The notes under the pieces are model-generated. The model was not told where the DNA came from and did no database searches. It was given only the letters and a program-made list of their open reading frames with translations. A DNA stretch of 43,344 nt from Kosakonia oryziphila (lineage in GTDB: Bacteria; Pseudomonadota; Gammaproteobacteria; Enterobacterales; Enterobacteriaceae): NCBI RefSeq assembly GCF_900094795.1, contig NZ_FMBC01000040.1:1-43344 (forward strand), in the 5' to 3' direction. Position 1 is the first letter of the stretch, and every line of letters starts with the position of its first letter. The translations under genes were made by a program, and so were the position numbers. Shown here one piece after another: positions 28,167 to 37,717 of this stretch.

Positions 28167-28362
28167 CGACCCAGCGGCTGTGTAAGAATCCGTAATCTCA
28201 CAGGGATTACGGATTTTTTTATGTTACTTAGCCAGGCGCTCGACACCGTCCACAAATTTACCCCGCATGAATTCGCGGCACTCGCAGATCTGTTCTCTCC
28301 CGAACTGATTGATGAATGTCTGGCAGATACCGGTGTCGTCACGCTCCGTAAGCGCCGCCGTT
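28138..28362 (+). mobile_element. IS4-type left-end remnant
   Basis: The stretch from taatgccgatcag, through the 11-bp hairpin at 28187-28215, to a transposase start at 28221 matches the IS4 left end as I know it. The first ~46 codons (SQALDTVHKF ... LADTGVVTLRKRR) align with the IS4 transposase N-terminal domain. Similarity ends abruptly after LRKRR near 28362. No right end and no target duplication are visible. Confidence 0.75.
28187..28221 (+). terminator. Hairpin and T-run in the IS4 leader
   Basis: An 11-bp stem (aatccgtaatc / gattacggatt) with a 7-nt loop is followed by a T-run that touches the start codon at 28221. In IS4/IS10-type elements such a hairpin blocks read-through transcription into transposase and hides the ribosome-binding site. 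Here it would also terminate transcripts from artJ. Confidence 0.75.
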
Positions 28363-28676
28363 CAGGGTTTACGCAGCCCGAATTGCAGAAGATAAAAAGC
28401 AATATTGAAAAATATGGAGGAACGCCTGGAGAGACCATAAATCACCTCGCCAGGCGATTTGTTACCCTGGCGGGAGTGGTGGCTGTGTGTGCCTTTATCC
28501 TACTGCTACTTATCGTCTTCAGCTCACCTGATAGAGCAGTTGCATGGGGGTTGGCGATGATCTTTGCGGTTGCCATTATGTCCTTCGCACAGCCGCCGGT
28601 AATTTCCTATAAATCATGGCGTTACCGCAAGGGTGACTATTTCAAACGGATATTGCCTGGGAGCGGAGTCTCTTAA
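28221..28676 (+). pseudogene. Chimeric ORF: IS4 transposase N terminus fused to a membrane protein C terminus
   Basis: The 151-codon frame has two parts. Residues 1-46 are the IS4 transposase N terminus. From residue 47 (SGFTQPELQKIKSNIEKYGG) the sequence is unrelated: an amphipathic stretch, two membrane helices (about 80-100 and 107-125) and a basic tail (YKSWRYRKGDYFKRIL). I do not recognise the second part. There is no good ribosome-binding site because the start lies behind a hairpin. It is more likely a deletion scar than a functional fusion. Confidence 0.6.
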
Positions 28677-28725
28677 CATGGCGGTCAGCCCATTTTTTAT
28701 ACTGGCCTTATGAGATCAAAGTCCG

Positions 28726-28747
28726 AAGCCGCTTACGCGGCTTTTTA
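28726..28747 (+). terminator. Terminator at the end of the chimeric ORF
   Basis: Stem aagccgc / gcggctt with loop ttac is followed by TTTTT on the plus strand, 50 bp after the chimeric ORF; it overlaps the rlmC stop region on the opposite strand. It would fit a functional gene having once ended here. Confidence 0.7.
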
Positions 28748-29872
28748 CTGCTTAACCAACAGCGTCAATACCTCGTAATGCGCGGTATGCGGAAACATAT
28801 CAAACAGTTGCACGCGTTCGATGCGGTAGCCCGGAAGCTGGCGAATGTCTCTCGCCATCGATTGTGCATTACAGCTTGAATAGACGATAAAAGGCGGCGC
28901 CATACGGCTTAAGTAATCACATAATTCCGCCCCGATGCCGCGTCGCGGTGGGTTAACCAGCACCAGATCCGGCACATCTTGTTGCGCAGTAGCGAACTGC
29001 GTGGAATCGAGCGCCTGAAAATGCAGATTGTGCAGCCCCAGCACCTGCGCCGACTGCGTTGCGCAGGCGATCGCTTCCGGGGCGATCTCGATGCCGGTCA
29101 ACCGCATTTCAGGTGTAGCGCAGTGCAGACCAAAACCACCGACGCCGCAGAACAGATCCCACATATGTGCAACCGGTAAAGCGCGCACCCAGTCACGGGC
29201 AGTGGCGTACAGCGCGCTGGCGACGACCGGGTTGGTCTGGAAGAAGCTTTGCGGGCGGATCCACAACGGCACACCATTGAAATTTTCCGCCAGCGCCTGC
29301 TGTTCGGTGAGGAAAATTTCCGTCTCCCCTTCCATGATTGCCATATGTACTGGCTGGATATTTACCGAAATGACCTTTAGCTGCGGTAATTGCGCCTGCA
29401 ACCACGGCAGCGCAGCGCGCAGTTGCGCCAACTTAGTTTCAGAACGCAGTACAAAACGCAGCATCATGCTGCCATCCTGCTGGCTTTCGGTCAGCAGCAG
29501 GTATTTCAGTTCGCCGCGCTTACGCGCCACGTTGTAAGGCGTTAACCCCGCGCGAGCAATAAAGGGTTTAAGCACAGCAAAAACCGGGACAAAAGCGTCG
29601 GGATAGAGCGGGCAATCTGTGAGATCCTCCGGCGTGCCGTCGCGATGCAGCATACCGAGCAACGGTTTCTCTACGCTGCCGCTGACCACCATTTTGGCTT
29701 TATTGCGAAACCCCTGTTCCGGGCCGCTCACCGGCGTGCGCCACTCTGTTACCGGCAACCCCGCCAGCAGGTGATGGAGGTCATCCATTTTAGCGGTAAG
29801 CTGGGTGGCAAGCGGTTGTTCGATCCACTGACAAGAGCGACAGCGACCAGCGTCGTAGAGAGCGCACTGCAT
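28745..29872 (-). CDS. rlmC: 23S rRNA (uracil(747)-C(5))-methyltransferase RlmC
   Basis: The 375-residue SAM-dependent enzyme methylates U747 of 23S rRNA. The N-terminal cysteines of [16 protein letters not shown] plus DCPLYP bind a [4Fe-4S] cluster. The SAM-binding motif is [12 protein letters not shown], and the catalytic Cys is in [13 protein letters not shown] near 334. The frame stays open 69 codons upstream, but the ATG at 29872 gives the family length and the conserved start. Confidence 0.96.
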   Translation of the reverse strand: MQCALYDAGRCRSCQWIEQPLATQLTAKMDDLHHLLAGLPVTEWRTPVSGPEQGFRNKAKMVVSGSVEKPLLGMLHRDGTPEDLTDCPLYPDAFVPVFAVLKPFIARAGLTPYNVARKRGELKYLLLTESQQDGSMMLRFVLRSETKLAQLRAALPWLQAQLPQLKVISVNIQPVHMAIMEGETEIFLTEQQALAENFNGVPLWIRPQSFFQTNPVVASALYATARDWVRALPVAHMWDLFCGVGGFGLHCATPEMRLTGIEIAPEAIACATQSAQVLGLHNLHFQALDSTQFATAQQDVPDLVLVNPPRRGIGAELCDYLSRMAPPFIVYSSCNAQSMARDIRQLPGYRIERVQLFDMFPHTAHYEVLTLLVKQ

Positions 29873-29913
29873 AATAAAGCCTTTCGTTTTGCGGGGCCGG
29901 GATTGTACCACCG

Positions 29914-30384
29914 TTATTGCAGGCGGAAAAAGCGTCGGCTGGGCGTGGGGATAAACAGCAGGAACAGCACCAGCATATCGGGCAGTTTTTGCAGCATCAG
30001 CGAACGGAAAATCTCCCGGCGCGACCCACCGGCAATACTGAACAGCTCCGGATAACCATAACCGAGCGAGGCGGCCCACAAATAGCCAGTGGCAGTAAGC
30101 TGCGTCAGGAGATAGAGCCAGCGCGCCCAGTTGCGTCCTTTCACCACCGAAAACGCGCAGAGGATCTCGATAAATACCAGCAACAGACTGCCGAGAAAAA
30201 TCAGCGTCAGCGCCCAGGTCTGTGCGCTGCGCTGGACAAAATCGATAATACCGCGCCCGCCCAGTACATTGAGCACCATCAGCACATCGACACAGCGAAT
30301 GGTGATGATGGCAATAGCCGCCACCTGCACCATCGCGGGTGCATTCAGTTTCGCGTGATGGGTGGTTTTCTTAAAGAAGCCCAA
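29914..30384 (-). CDS. ybjO: YbjO family inner-membrane protein
   Basis: The 156-residue protein has four hydrophobic helices and matches YbjO closely ([38 protein letters not shown]). The role is unknown. No ATG is available at the N terminus: the first usable codon is TTG at 30384, with AAGGA about 10 bp upstream, giving a protein about six residues shorter than E. coli YbjO. It lies between potI and rlmC on the same strand. Confidence 0.88.
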   Translation of the reverse strand: MGFFKKTTHHAKLNAPAMVQVAAIAIITIRCVDVLMVLNVLGGRGIIDFVQRSAQTWALTLIFLGSLLLVFIEILCAFSVVKGRNWARWLYLLTQLTATGYLWAASLGYGYPELFSIAGGSRREIFRSLMLQKLPDMLVLFLLFIPTPSRRFFRLQ

Positions 30385-30449
30385 TCCTGTGATTTCCTTG
30401 TGAAAAAATGCCGCGACAAGCGCGGCATCAGCGACACAATTTCCCGATT

Positions 30450-31304
30450 TTAATGAGAATAATCTTGTCTTGCACGCTGGATATCACGAATCCGCTGCTT
30501 TTCCGTGCGCGCCATCAGATACCAGGCGATTAAACCAACAATCCCGACCACGCCAAGGATCAGCGTCGCCAGCGCGTTGATTTCCGGGTTTACCCCCATA
30601 CGTACGCTGGAGAAGACCAGCATTGGCAGTGTCGTCGCGCCCGGCCCGGAGACAAAGCTGGCAATCACCAGATCATCCAGCGACAGCGTAAAGGCCAGTA
30701 GCCAGCCGGAAATCACCGCGGGCATGATCATCGGCAGCGTAATGACAAAGAAGACTTTCAGCGGCGTGGCGCCCAGGTCCATCGCCGCCTCTTCAATTGA
30801 GCGATCGAGTTCACGCAGGCGTGAGGAGATCACCACCGCCACATAAGCAGTACAAAACGTGACGTGCGCCAGCCAGATGGTTAACATCCCGCGATCCGAA
30901 GGCCAGCCAATCGCATGCCCGAGCGCCACAAACAGCAGCAGCAGCGACAGACCGGTAATCACATCCGGCATTACCAGCGGCGCGGTGATCATAAAAGCGA
31001 AACCGTTGGAGCCACGGAAACGGCCAAAGCGCACCATCACAACAGCGGCTATGGTGCCGAGGATCGCCGCCATCGTTGCGGCACAGGCGGCAATGGTCAG
31101 GCTTAAGCCCACCGCGCTCATCATCGCATCATCGTGGAACAGTTCACCGTACCAGCGCGTTGACCAGCCCGCCCATACCGTTACCAGCTTTGAACTGTTG
31201 AACGAGTAGATAACCAGCATCAGCATCGGCGCATACAGGAATGAGAATCCAAGCACCAGGATCAGGATGCGCCACGGCGATCGCACTACCGGTAAGTTGT
31301 TCAT
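30450..31304 (-). CDS. potI: Putrescine ABC transporter permease PotI
   Basis: The 284-residue permease (six helices) has the cytoplasmic EAA loop IEEAAMDLGATPLKVFFVITLP near 178. With PotH it forms the channel of the putrescine-specific importer. The start at 31304 overlaps the potH stop by 4 bp. Its C terminus (RARQDYSH) is a few residues longer than in E. coli. Confidence 0.95.
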   Translation of the reverse strand: MNNLPVVRSPWRILILVLGFSFLYAPMLMLVIYSFNSSKLVTVWAGWSTRWYGELFHDDAMMSAVGLSLTIAACAATMAAILGTIAAVVMVRFGRFRGSNGFAFMITAPLVMPDVITGLSLLLLFVALGHAIGWPSDRGMLTIWLAHVTFCTAYVAVVISSRLRELDRSIEEAAMDLGATPLKVFFVITLPMIMPAVISGWLLAFTLSLDDLVIASFVSGPGATTLPMLVFSSVRMGVNPEINALATLILGVVGIVGLIAWYLMARTEKQRIRDIQRARQDYSH

Positions 31305-32257
31305 GCGTGATCCCCCGCCTGTTTCTGCTGATGTTTGTGGAACCACATGATCGGTACAATCAATAACAACAGCATGATCACCGCTACCGCAGAGGCCACC
31401 GGCCAGTCGCGGTTATTAAAGAACTCCTGCCACAGCACGCGCCCAATCATGATACTGTCCGGGCCGCCAAGCAGTTCCGGGATCACAAACTCACCTACCG
31501 CCGGAATAAACACCAGCATCGACCCGGCGATAATCCCGCCCCTGGTCAGCGGCACAATCACGCTGAAGAAAGTTTTCAGCGGCCGCGCGCCGAGATCCAG
31601 CGAAGCTTCCACCAGCGAATAGTCGATACGCGTCAACGCGGTATAAATCGGCAGCACCATAAACGGCAGGTAGGCGTAAACGATGCCAATATAGACCGCC
31701 AGGTTGGTGTGCAGAATATTCAGCGGCTGATCGATAACGCCCAGCCACATCAGAACGTTATTTAGCACGCCATTGCTCTTCAAAATGCCCATCCACGCAT
31801 ACACGCGGATCAGGAACGACGTCCACGACGGCAGGATCACCAGCAACAGTAGTATATTGCGCGTTGATGGCTTACTGTGCGCCACCGCCCAGGCCAGCGG
31901 ATAGCCAAGCAGCAGACAGCACAGCGTGGAGATCGCCGCCACTTCCAGCGATTGCAGATACGCCTCGATATAGAGCGGATCGTCGGTCAGTTGCAGGAAG
32001 TTGCCGATATTCAGCGTGACCGTAAGATGGCTGTCGGCCCACTCAATCAGATCGGTATACGGCGGGATCTGGCGCGCCATTTCCGCAAGGCTGATTTTGA
32101 AGACAATCAAAAACGGCAGCAGAAACAGCAAAATAAGCCAGATATAGGGCAGTGCAATCACCAGCTTGCGCCCGTGGCGCATCTGCATACTCGCCAACCA
32201 CAGTGTTAAACCGCCCGCTTTTTCAACGCGGGCCGGCGGCTCCAGTGTACTCATCAC
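31301..32257 (-). CDS. potH: Putrescine ABC transporter permease PotH
   Basis: The 318-residue inner-membrane permease has a long N-terminal segment, six helices and the EAA loop VEASLDLGARPLKTFFSVIVP near 220. It pairs with PotI. It lies 6 bp after potG and overlaps potI by 4 bp, so potG-H-I is tightly coupled. Confidence 0.95.
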   Translation of the reverse strand: MMSTLEPPARVEKAGGLTLWLASMQMRHGRKLVIALPYIWLILLFLLPFLIVFKISLAEMARQIPPYTDLIEWADSHLTVTLNIGNFLQLTDDPLYIEAYLQSLEVAAISTLCCLLLGYPLAWAVAHSKPSTRNILLLLVILPSWTSFLIRVYAWMGILKSNGVLNNVLMWLGVIDQPLNILHTNLAVYIGIVYAYLPFMVLPIYTALTRIDYSLVEASLDLGARPLKTFFSVIVPLTRGGIIAGSMLVFIPAVGEFVIPELLGGPDSIMIGRVLWQEFFNNRDWPVASAVAVIMLLLLIVPIMWFHKHQQKQAGDHA

Positions 32258-32263
32258 CGCTCC

Positions 32264-33397
32264 TTAAACCGTCAGAACCACACAACTATCGGCATCCCAA
32301 CAGAGACGAACTTCGTCGCCCCAGGTGGGTGCGCCTTTACGGTAGCGATGCGCGTTTTGCAACTGGGCGCTGATCATCTGCCCGCTTTGTACACGCACGT
32401 GATAAATAGAAAGGTCGCCAAGGTAAGCAATATGCACCACTTCGCCGACGGCAAAGTTGTAGCCATCAGCTGGCGGCTCGTCGCAGAGCATGATTTTTTC
32501 CGGCCGCAGCGCCACGTACACCGGCACGTTGTCCACCACCGAAGCATCCGGATCGACCTTCAGCGGATGCACCAGCCCCGGAGACTCGATCACCAGACCA
32601 TCATCCTGACGTTCTTTCAGCAACCCTTCGAAAACATTGACCGAGCCGATAAATTCAGCGCTATAACGGGTGGTCGGATGCTCATAAATCTCTTCCGGCT
32701 CGCCAATCTGCACGAATTTACCGCGATTCATGATGGCGATACGGCCAGCCATGGTCATCGCCTCTTCCTGATCGTGCGTCACCATCACGCAGGTCACGCC
32801 AACGCGCTCGAGGATATCCACCACTTCCAGTTGCATACGGTCACGCAGTTTTTTATCCAGCGCGCCCATCGGTTCATCCAGCAGCAGCAATTTCGGACGT
32901 TTCGCCAGGCTGCGCGCCAGCGCCACACGCTGACGTTGCCCGCCGGAAAGCTGATGCGGCTTACGTTTGGCGAACTCGCTCATATGTACCAGATTGAGCA
33001 TCTCCGCCACGCGGCTGGCAATTTCCGCTTTTGGCAACTTGTCTTGTTTCAGGCCGAACGCGATGTTCTGTTCAACCGTCATATGCGGGAACAGGGCATA
33101 AGACTGAAACATCATATTGATGGGGCGCAGATACGGCGGCACGTGCGCCAGATCGACGCCGTCGAGCATAATTTGCCCCTGCGTTGGCTGCTCAAAACCG
33201 GCCAGCATACGTAGCAAGGTCGATTTGCCGCAGCCGGACGCACCGAGTAGAGCAAAAATTTCGCCTTTGTAGATAGTGAGACTGACATCATCAACGGCAT
33301 GCTGGCCGTCAAACGATTTGGTCAGATTGCGGATTTCAAGCAGCGGCGTCAGATCCTTGCGGCTCTTCGCCTGCGGGCGGGGAATAGCGTCGTTCAA
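32264..33397 (-). CDS. potG: Putrescine ABC transporter ATP-binding protein PotG
   Basis: The 377-residue ATPase has Walker A GASGCGKST (52-60), signature LSGGQRQRVALARSL and Walker B LLLLDEPMGALDKK, followed by a C-terminal TOBE-type regulatory domain (from about 290). The start is uncertain: TTG at 33397 has GGAG 9 bp upstream and gives the E. coli length, while an ATG at 33424 adds nine residues (MMFMPESTG) but has its AGGA too close. I prefer TTG. potF lies 114 bp upstream of the ATG. Confidence 0.92.
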   Translation of the reverse strand: MNDAIPRPQAKSRKDLTPLLEIRNLTKSFDGQHAVDDVSLTIYKGEIFALLGASGCGKSTLLRMLAGFEQPTQGQIMLDGVDLAHVPPYLRPINMMFQSYALFPHMTVEQNIAFGLKQDKLPKAEIASRVAEMLNLVHMSEFAKRKPHQLSGGQRQRVALARSLAKRPKLLLLDEPMGALDKKLRDRMQLEVVDILERVGVTCVMVTHDQEEAMTMAGRIAIMNRGKFVQIGEPEEIYEHPTTRYSAEFIGSVNVFEGLLKERQDDGLVIESPGLVHPLKVDPDASVVDNVPVYVALRPEKIMLCDEPPADGYNFAVGEVVHIAYLGDLSIYHVRVQSGQMISAQLQNAHRYRKGAPTWGDEVRLCWDADSCVVLTV

Positions 33398-33537
33398 TCC
33401 AGTGCTCTCCGGCATAAACATCATCCTGTTTCAACAGGTTGACTTACAAATAGCTGAACAGAGGCGCAGTACCTCTGTCCAGCTTTGGGGCAATTGCACT
33501 ATATTAGTGCACTCAAATCACCGATCAGGTAATTGAT

Positions 33538-34650
33538 TTACTTGCCGCTTTTAACTTTAGTCCATGCGCGGGTTCTTACGCGGTCAATCTTCGGATCCTG
33601 GACTTTCAGCGTAAACAGCTTGGCGAAGACATCCGGCGGCGGGAAGATCGCCGGGTTGTTACGCACTTCTGCGCTGATCAGTGGAACAGAGGCTTTGTTG
33701 CCGTTCGCGTAGAACACGTGATCGCTGATATGGGCAATCACATCCGGGCGCATCAGATAGTTAAGGAACTGGTAAGCTTCATCTTTATTTTTTGCATCGG
33801 CAGGCATCGCGAAGACGTCAAAGAACGCCAGCGCGCCTTCCTTCGGAATGGTGTAGGTCACGTTGACGCCGTTTTTCGCTTCTTTCGCGCGGTTAGCGGC
33901 CTGCCATACGTCCCCTGCCCAGCCAATCGCCACGCAGATGTCGCCGTTAGCCAGATCGTTGATGTATTGTGAAGAGTGGAAATAGCGGATATTCGGACGC
34001 AGCTTCAGCAGCAAATCCGTTGCCGGACCGGTGTAATCATCCGCTTTGGTGCTGTTCGGATCTTTACCGAGGTAGTTCAACACGGTGGCAAAAATTTCTT
34101 CCGGCGCATCAAGGAAAGAGACGCCGCAGCTTTTCAGTTTTTCCAGATTTTCCGGCTTCAGTACCAGATCCCAACTGTTCACCGGCGCGTCTTTGCCCAG
34201 TACGGCTTTAACTTTATCGACGTTATAACCAATACCGGTGGTCGCCCACAGGTACGGCATGGCGTACTTGTTGTCCGGATCATGCTTAGCGACCATCTTC
34301 AGCACATCTGGATCGAGGTTTTTCCAGTTTGGCAGCTTGCTCTTATCCAGCGGCTGGAATACTCCGGCAGCCAGTTGACGTTCAAGGAAACTTGCCGATG
34401 GCACCACAAGGTCAAAGCCGGTGCTGCCCGCCATCAGTTTGCCTTCCAGCACTTCGTTGGAATCAAACACGTCATAAACGACTTTAATACCGGTTTCTTT
34501 TTCGAAATTTGCGACGGTGTCCGGCGCAATATAATCAGACCAGTTGTATACATGCAGCGTCTTTTGCTCGGCTGCGAGCGTGCTGGCAGAGACAGCCATC
34601 AACGCACCCGCGACAAGACCTGATACCCATTTTTTGCTCAAGGCGGTCAT
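33538..34650 (-). CDS. potF: Putrescine-binding periplasmic protein PotF
   Basis: The 370-residue periplasmic binding protein of the potFGHI importer has a signal peptide (about 1-26, ending STLAAEQKT) and the polyamine-binding sequence HVYNWSDYIAPDTV. It matches E. coli PotF in length. It is the first gene of the operon; its 5-prime region is interrupted 139 bp upstream by a 272-bp repeat. Confidence 0.96.
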   Translation of the reverse strand: MTALSKKWVSGLVAGALMAVSASTLAAEQKTLHVYNWSDYIAPDTVANFEKETGIKVVYDVFDSNEVLEGKLMAGSTGFDLVVPSASFLERQLAAGVFQPLDKSKLPNWKNLDPDVLKMVAKHDPDNKYAMPYLWATTGIGYNVDKVKAVLGKDAPVNSWDLVLKPENLEKLKSCGVSFLDAPEEIFATVLNYLGKDPNSTKADDYTGPATDLLLKLRPNIRYFHSSQYINDLANGDICVAIGWAGDVWQAANRAKEAKNGVNVTYTIPKEGALAFFDVFAMPADAKNKDEAYQFLNYLMRPDVIAHISDHVFYANGNKASVPLISAEVRNNPAIFPPPDVFAKLFTLKVQDPKIDRVRTRAWTKVKSGK

Positions 34651-34788
34651 ATCTCATTCCTTCTGGAAAAGCCAGTTAACATACGAACCAAATGTACGCG
34701 TTTTAAGGTATGCAAGAATCATGCATATTTTGCCATTCTGCACAGACTCGGAGGAGAAAACGCTTCCGGCAGACACCGCATGCTATTG

Positions 34789-35060
34789 TATACCCTAAAT
34801 AATTCGAGTTGCAGGAAGGCGGCGACGCAGCGACAAATTCGTCGGGAACGAATTTGCCCAACCGAAGGTTGGCCTCCGGTGAGAGACAGGATGTCTCTCA
34901 GTAATCCCCGGGAGCTTACATAAGTCCGTGACCGGGGTGAGCGACAAATCTGCCGGGAACAGATTTGAACGCTGTAAGCAGCGGCCCCGAAGGGGTAAGG
35001 CTCAGGGATGAGCCGAATAAAAAAGCCAATGCACATGCAACTTGAAGTATGACGGGTATA
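34789..35060 (-). repeat. 272-bp multi-hairpin dispersed repeat, copy 2 (inverted)
   Basis: This is the reverse-complement counterpart of 3091-3362: the same 272-bp length and the same tataccc/gggtata ends, with about 12 differences by eye concentrated in the half nearest the tatacccgtcat end. The hairpins ccccgg/ccggg and ccccttcgggg are better formed here. It lies between potF and ybjN. The rest of the 621-bp potF-ybjN gap holds only a short hairpin (ttcaccgc/gcggtgaa, 35162-35184) and presumed potF promoter sequence. Confidence 0.85.
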
Positions 35061-35271
35061 AACAGCGCAAGAATAACTGTAGCCAGGGTTTGAGGCTATA
35101 GGTCAGATTAAAAAACGCCGTTTATCAATTTTTTATGCAGGATATGTCTATGGGATAAGCCTTCACCGCCGGAATTGCGGTGAATAGTTCTTTAAAGAAA
35201 GGTTAAAAGCGAAATAAAAATATTTATTTTGCAGCCGCACTGGCAGCGACTGCATGAATTGCGGCGAAGAG

Positions 35272-35757
35272 TCAGTGGAGAAAATGGCGCGTTGCGTCAC
35301 CCACGACGACCTCTTCTTCCCCTTCTGTCGCAAGAAACAGTATCTGATGTGCGTTGGCTTCCATAATCACCATGGAAATCTGCTCCTCACTCTGGCGCAT
35401 AAACCAGGCGAACTGCTCGAAGGTCACACCCGGCCCAACGCATAAGGACTGGCACACTACCAGCTTCGGCAGATTATCATCCTGAATATCGAGAAACGCT
35501 TTTACGGTCAACGAACTGGCGTTAATGGCAGAGAGATCCGCTGACAGCGCCAGCAGCGCCGAAGGTTTAACTTCCGCCATTGCCGTAAACAGCATGATGT
35601 CATTAACCAGGTCGAGTTTCGCATCGAACACACCATCAAAATTTTGCATATGCGGCAGGTGCAGCGCCTGACAGTTATCGCACTCAAAAAAAGTGATGCC
35701 CAGTTCGTCGAGCCAGTGACGAAGCGTGCCCAGACCAGGAACGACGAGTGAATCCAT
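35272..35757 (-). CDS. ybjN: YbjN family protein
   Basis: The 161-residue protein matches E. coli YbjN (TIR-like/T3SS-chaperone-like fold, DUF1790) in FFECDNCQALHLPHMQNFDGVFDAK and QFAWFMRQSEEQISMVI. In E. coli it affects motility, stress tolerance and polysaccharide production. The frame is open to 35790, but ATG at 35757 (MDSLVVPGL) matches the family start. Confidence 0.92.
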   Translation of the reverse strand: MDSLVVPGLGTLRHWLDELGITFFECDNCQALHLPHMQNFDGVFDAKLDLVNDIMLFTAMAEVKPSALLALSADLSAINASSLTVKAFLDIQDDNLPKLVVCQSLCVGPGVTFEQFAWFMRQSEEQISMVIMEANAHQILFLATEGEEEVVVGDATRHFLH

Positions 35758-35840
35758 AACGTAATGCTCTCTTACAGAAAAATTGCCCATAGCTTACGCA
35801 AAAAGCACGCCAGGTACCATTAATAGCGCAGGAAAATGCC

Positions 35841-36743
35841 CTAGCCGCCTGTTTTCAGGCTAAATCCAGGCGTTGCCTGACGCTCAATCCACTCGATCAT
35901 TCGCCCGGCGATATCAATACCGGTAGCCTTTTCGATACCTTCCAACCCCGGCGACGCGTTTACTTCCATCACCAGCGGCCCTCGATTCGCGCGCAGAATA
36001 TCCACACCCGCAACATCCAGCCCCAGAGTATGCGCGGCAGCCAGCGCGATTTCGCGTTCGCGCGGCGTGATATTAGCGACGATCGCCTGCCCGCCCCGGT
36101 GCAGGTTAGAGCGAAAATCCCCCTCTTTCGCCCGGCGTTCAATGGACGCAACCACTTCATTGCCGACGACAAGACAGCGGACATCACACCCTTTGGCTTC
36201 GGCGATAAACTCTTGCACCAGGATATGTGCATTCAGACCGCGAAACGCATCAATCACGCTTTCTGCCGCCTGCCGGGTTTCCGCCAGCACCACGCCGATC
36301 CCCTGCGTGCCTTCCACCAGCTTTACCACCAGCGGCGCGCCGCCGACCATATCGATCAGATCACTTGTGTCATCCGGCGAATGCGCAATGCCGGTCACCG
36401 GTAAATCGATCCCCTGGCGCGCCAACAGTTGCAGCGAGCGCAGTTTATCTCTGGCGCGGGTAATGGCAACGGATTCATTGAGCGGATAGCTGCCCAGAAT
36501 TTCAAACTGGCGCAGCGCAGCCGTACCGTAAAAGGTAATGGCGGAACCAATGCGTGGGATCACCGCATCAAAATGCGGGAGCTGACGACCTTTATAGTGA
36601 ATGGACGATGCCGCAGGGCTGATATTCATGTAGCAGGAGAGAGGATCGAAAATTTCGACCAGATGGCCGCGCTGCGTAGCAGCTTCGCGCAGGCGTTTAC
36701 ATGAATAGAGCGTTCCATCCCGGGACAATATGGCAATTCTCAC
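35841..36743 (-). CDS. rimK: Ribosomal protein S6-L-glutamate ligase RimK
   Basis: The 300-residue ATP-grasp enzyme adds glutamates to the C terminus of ribosomal protein S6 and can make poly-glutamate. Visible are [37 protein letters not shown] and the magnesium-binding [14 protein letters not shown]. The length equals the E. coli protein. It lies 73 bp after nfsA and before ybjN on the same strand, as in the E. coli operon. Confidence 0.96.
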   Translation of the reverse strand: MRIAILSRDGTLYSCKRLREAATQRGHLVEIFDPLSCYMNISPAASSIHYKGRQLPHFDAVIPRIGSAITFYGTAALRQFEILGSYPLNESVAITRARDKLRSLQLLARQGIDLPVTGIAHSPDDTSDLIDMVGGAPLVVKLVEGTQGIGVVLAETRQAAESVIDAFRGLNAHILVQEFIAEAKGCDVRCLVVGNEVVASIERRAKEGDFRSNLHRGGQAIVANITPREREIALAAAHTLGLDVAGVDILRANRGPLVMEVNASPGLEGIEKATGIDIAGRMIEWIERQATPGFSLKTGG

Positions 36744-36816
36744 CCTGCACCTCGCTAAATAAGAGCCGTTAAAGCCCGCGTATCATACACGTAGAGAAGT
36801 GCAGGATGAACGGGAA

Positions 36817-37539
36817 TTAGCGTGTTGCCCATCCCTGTTTATGCAAATAATCGAGAATAAAAGGACGATTCTCTTTAATCAATGTGCGACGGATATGATC
36901 GCTCCACGTATCGCGACGCGTATTGCTGCCACGCGTCAGATAGTAGTTGGCGATCTCTTCGTCATACTGCGTCAGTACCTCGCGATCCAGCGGCTGATAA
37001 TGGTTTTCATGCACCAGCAGCGACGCCGGCATACGCGGTTTTAAACCCGGATCGTCCGCCGGCCAGCCAAGACACAGGCCAAACAACGGCAACACATGTT
37101 TTGGTACCTGTAACAGTTCACCTACCGCTTCAATATTGTTACGAATACCGCCGATATAAACACCGCCGAGGCCCAGAGATTCCGCCGCCGTAAAGGCGTT
37201 TTGCGCCATCAGCGCTGTATCCACCACACCCAGCAGCAGTTGTTCCGCAAGGCCGGGTTTCGCTTCCGGGCTGATCTCAAAGTTACGATGGAAATCCGCG
37301 CAGAACACCCAGAACTCAGCCGCCTGAGCGACATGCTGCTGCCCGCCGGTCAATGTCACCAGTTGCTCACGCATCGCCATATCGGTTATGCGAATGATCG
37401 AGCTGCATTGTAAAAAGCTGGAGCTGGAGGTCGCCTGCGCGCTGGCGATAATTGCCTCACGCTGTTCCTGTGTGACAGGTTGATCGGTAAAGTGGCGAAT
37501 GGAACGATGGGCACACAGCAAGTCAATCGTTGGTGTCAT
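36817..37539 (-). CDS. nfsA: Oxygen-insensitive NADPH nitroreductase NfsA
   Basis: The 240-residue FMN flavoprotein reduces nitroaromatics, nitrofurans and quinones by two-electron steps. CAHRSIRHFTDQPV near the N terminus and SSSSFLQCSSIIRI bind FMN; LGLGGVYIGGIRNN is conserved. The frame is open to 37680, but ATG at 37539 gives the E. coli length. In E. coli ybjC precedes it in the operon; ybjC is missing here. Confidence 0.95.
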   Translation of the reverse strand: MTPTIDLLCAHRSIRHFTDQPVTQEQREAIIASAQATSSSSFLQCSSIIRITDMAMREQLVTLTGGQQHVAQAAEFWVFCADFHRNFEISPEAKPGLAEQLLLGVVDTALMAQNAFTAAESLGLGGVYIGGIRNNIEAVGELLQVPKHVLPLFGLCLGWPADDPGLKPRMPASLLVHENHYQPLDREVLTQYDEEIANYYLTRGSNTRRDTWSDHIRRTLIKENRPFILDYLHKQGWATR

Positions 37540-37717
37540 GATCAATAATCCCCGTATAACCAAGACTCCCGAGTATAGGACAGAGACGGAGGATTGCAGT
37601 AAGCCGAAATTGTCCTGAAAGGTTGCAGAGATTAATGCAACAGGCAGAACCTTCTTTCCATCTGGCCAGGGGTTGTTCAAGATAGCGGCTATTAACCTTC
37701 AGGTTTAAGGAGAGAGT

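Noticed and set aside
28104-28676. Reading 28104-28676 as one intact gene interrupted only by a stop
   Set aside because: The 28138-28362 part is IS4 DNA with its own start and hairpin, so the region is composite.
37680-37717. OxyR-like ATAG/CTAT pattern (gatagcggctat) upstream of grxA
   Set aside because: The quarter-sites are 3 and not 7 bases apart and the remaining two are not recognisable, so I do not call an OxyR site although grxA is OxyR-controlled in E. coli.
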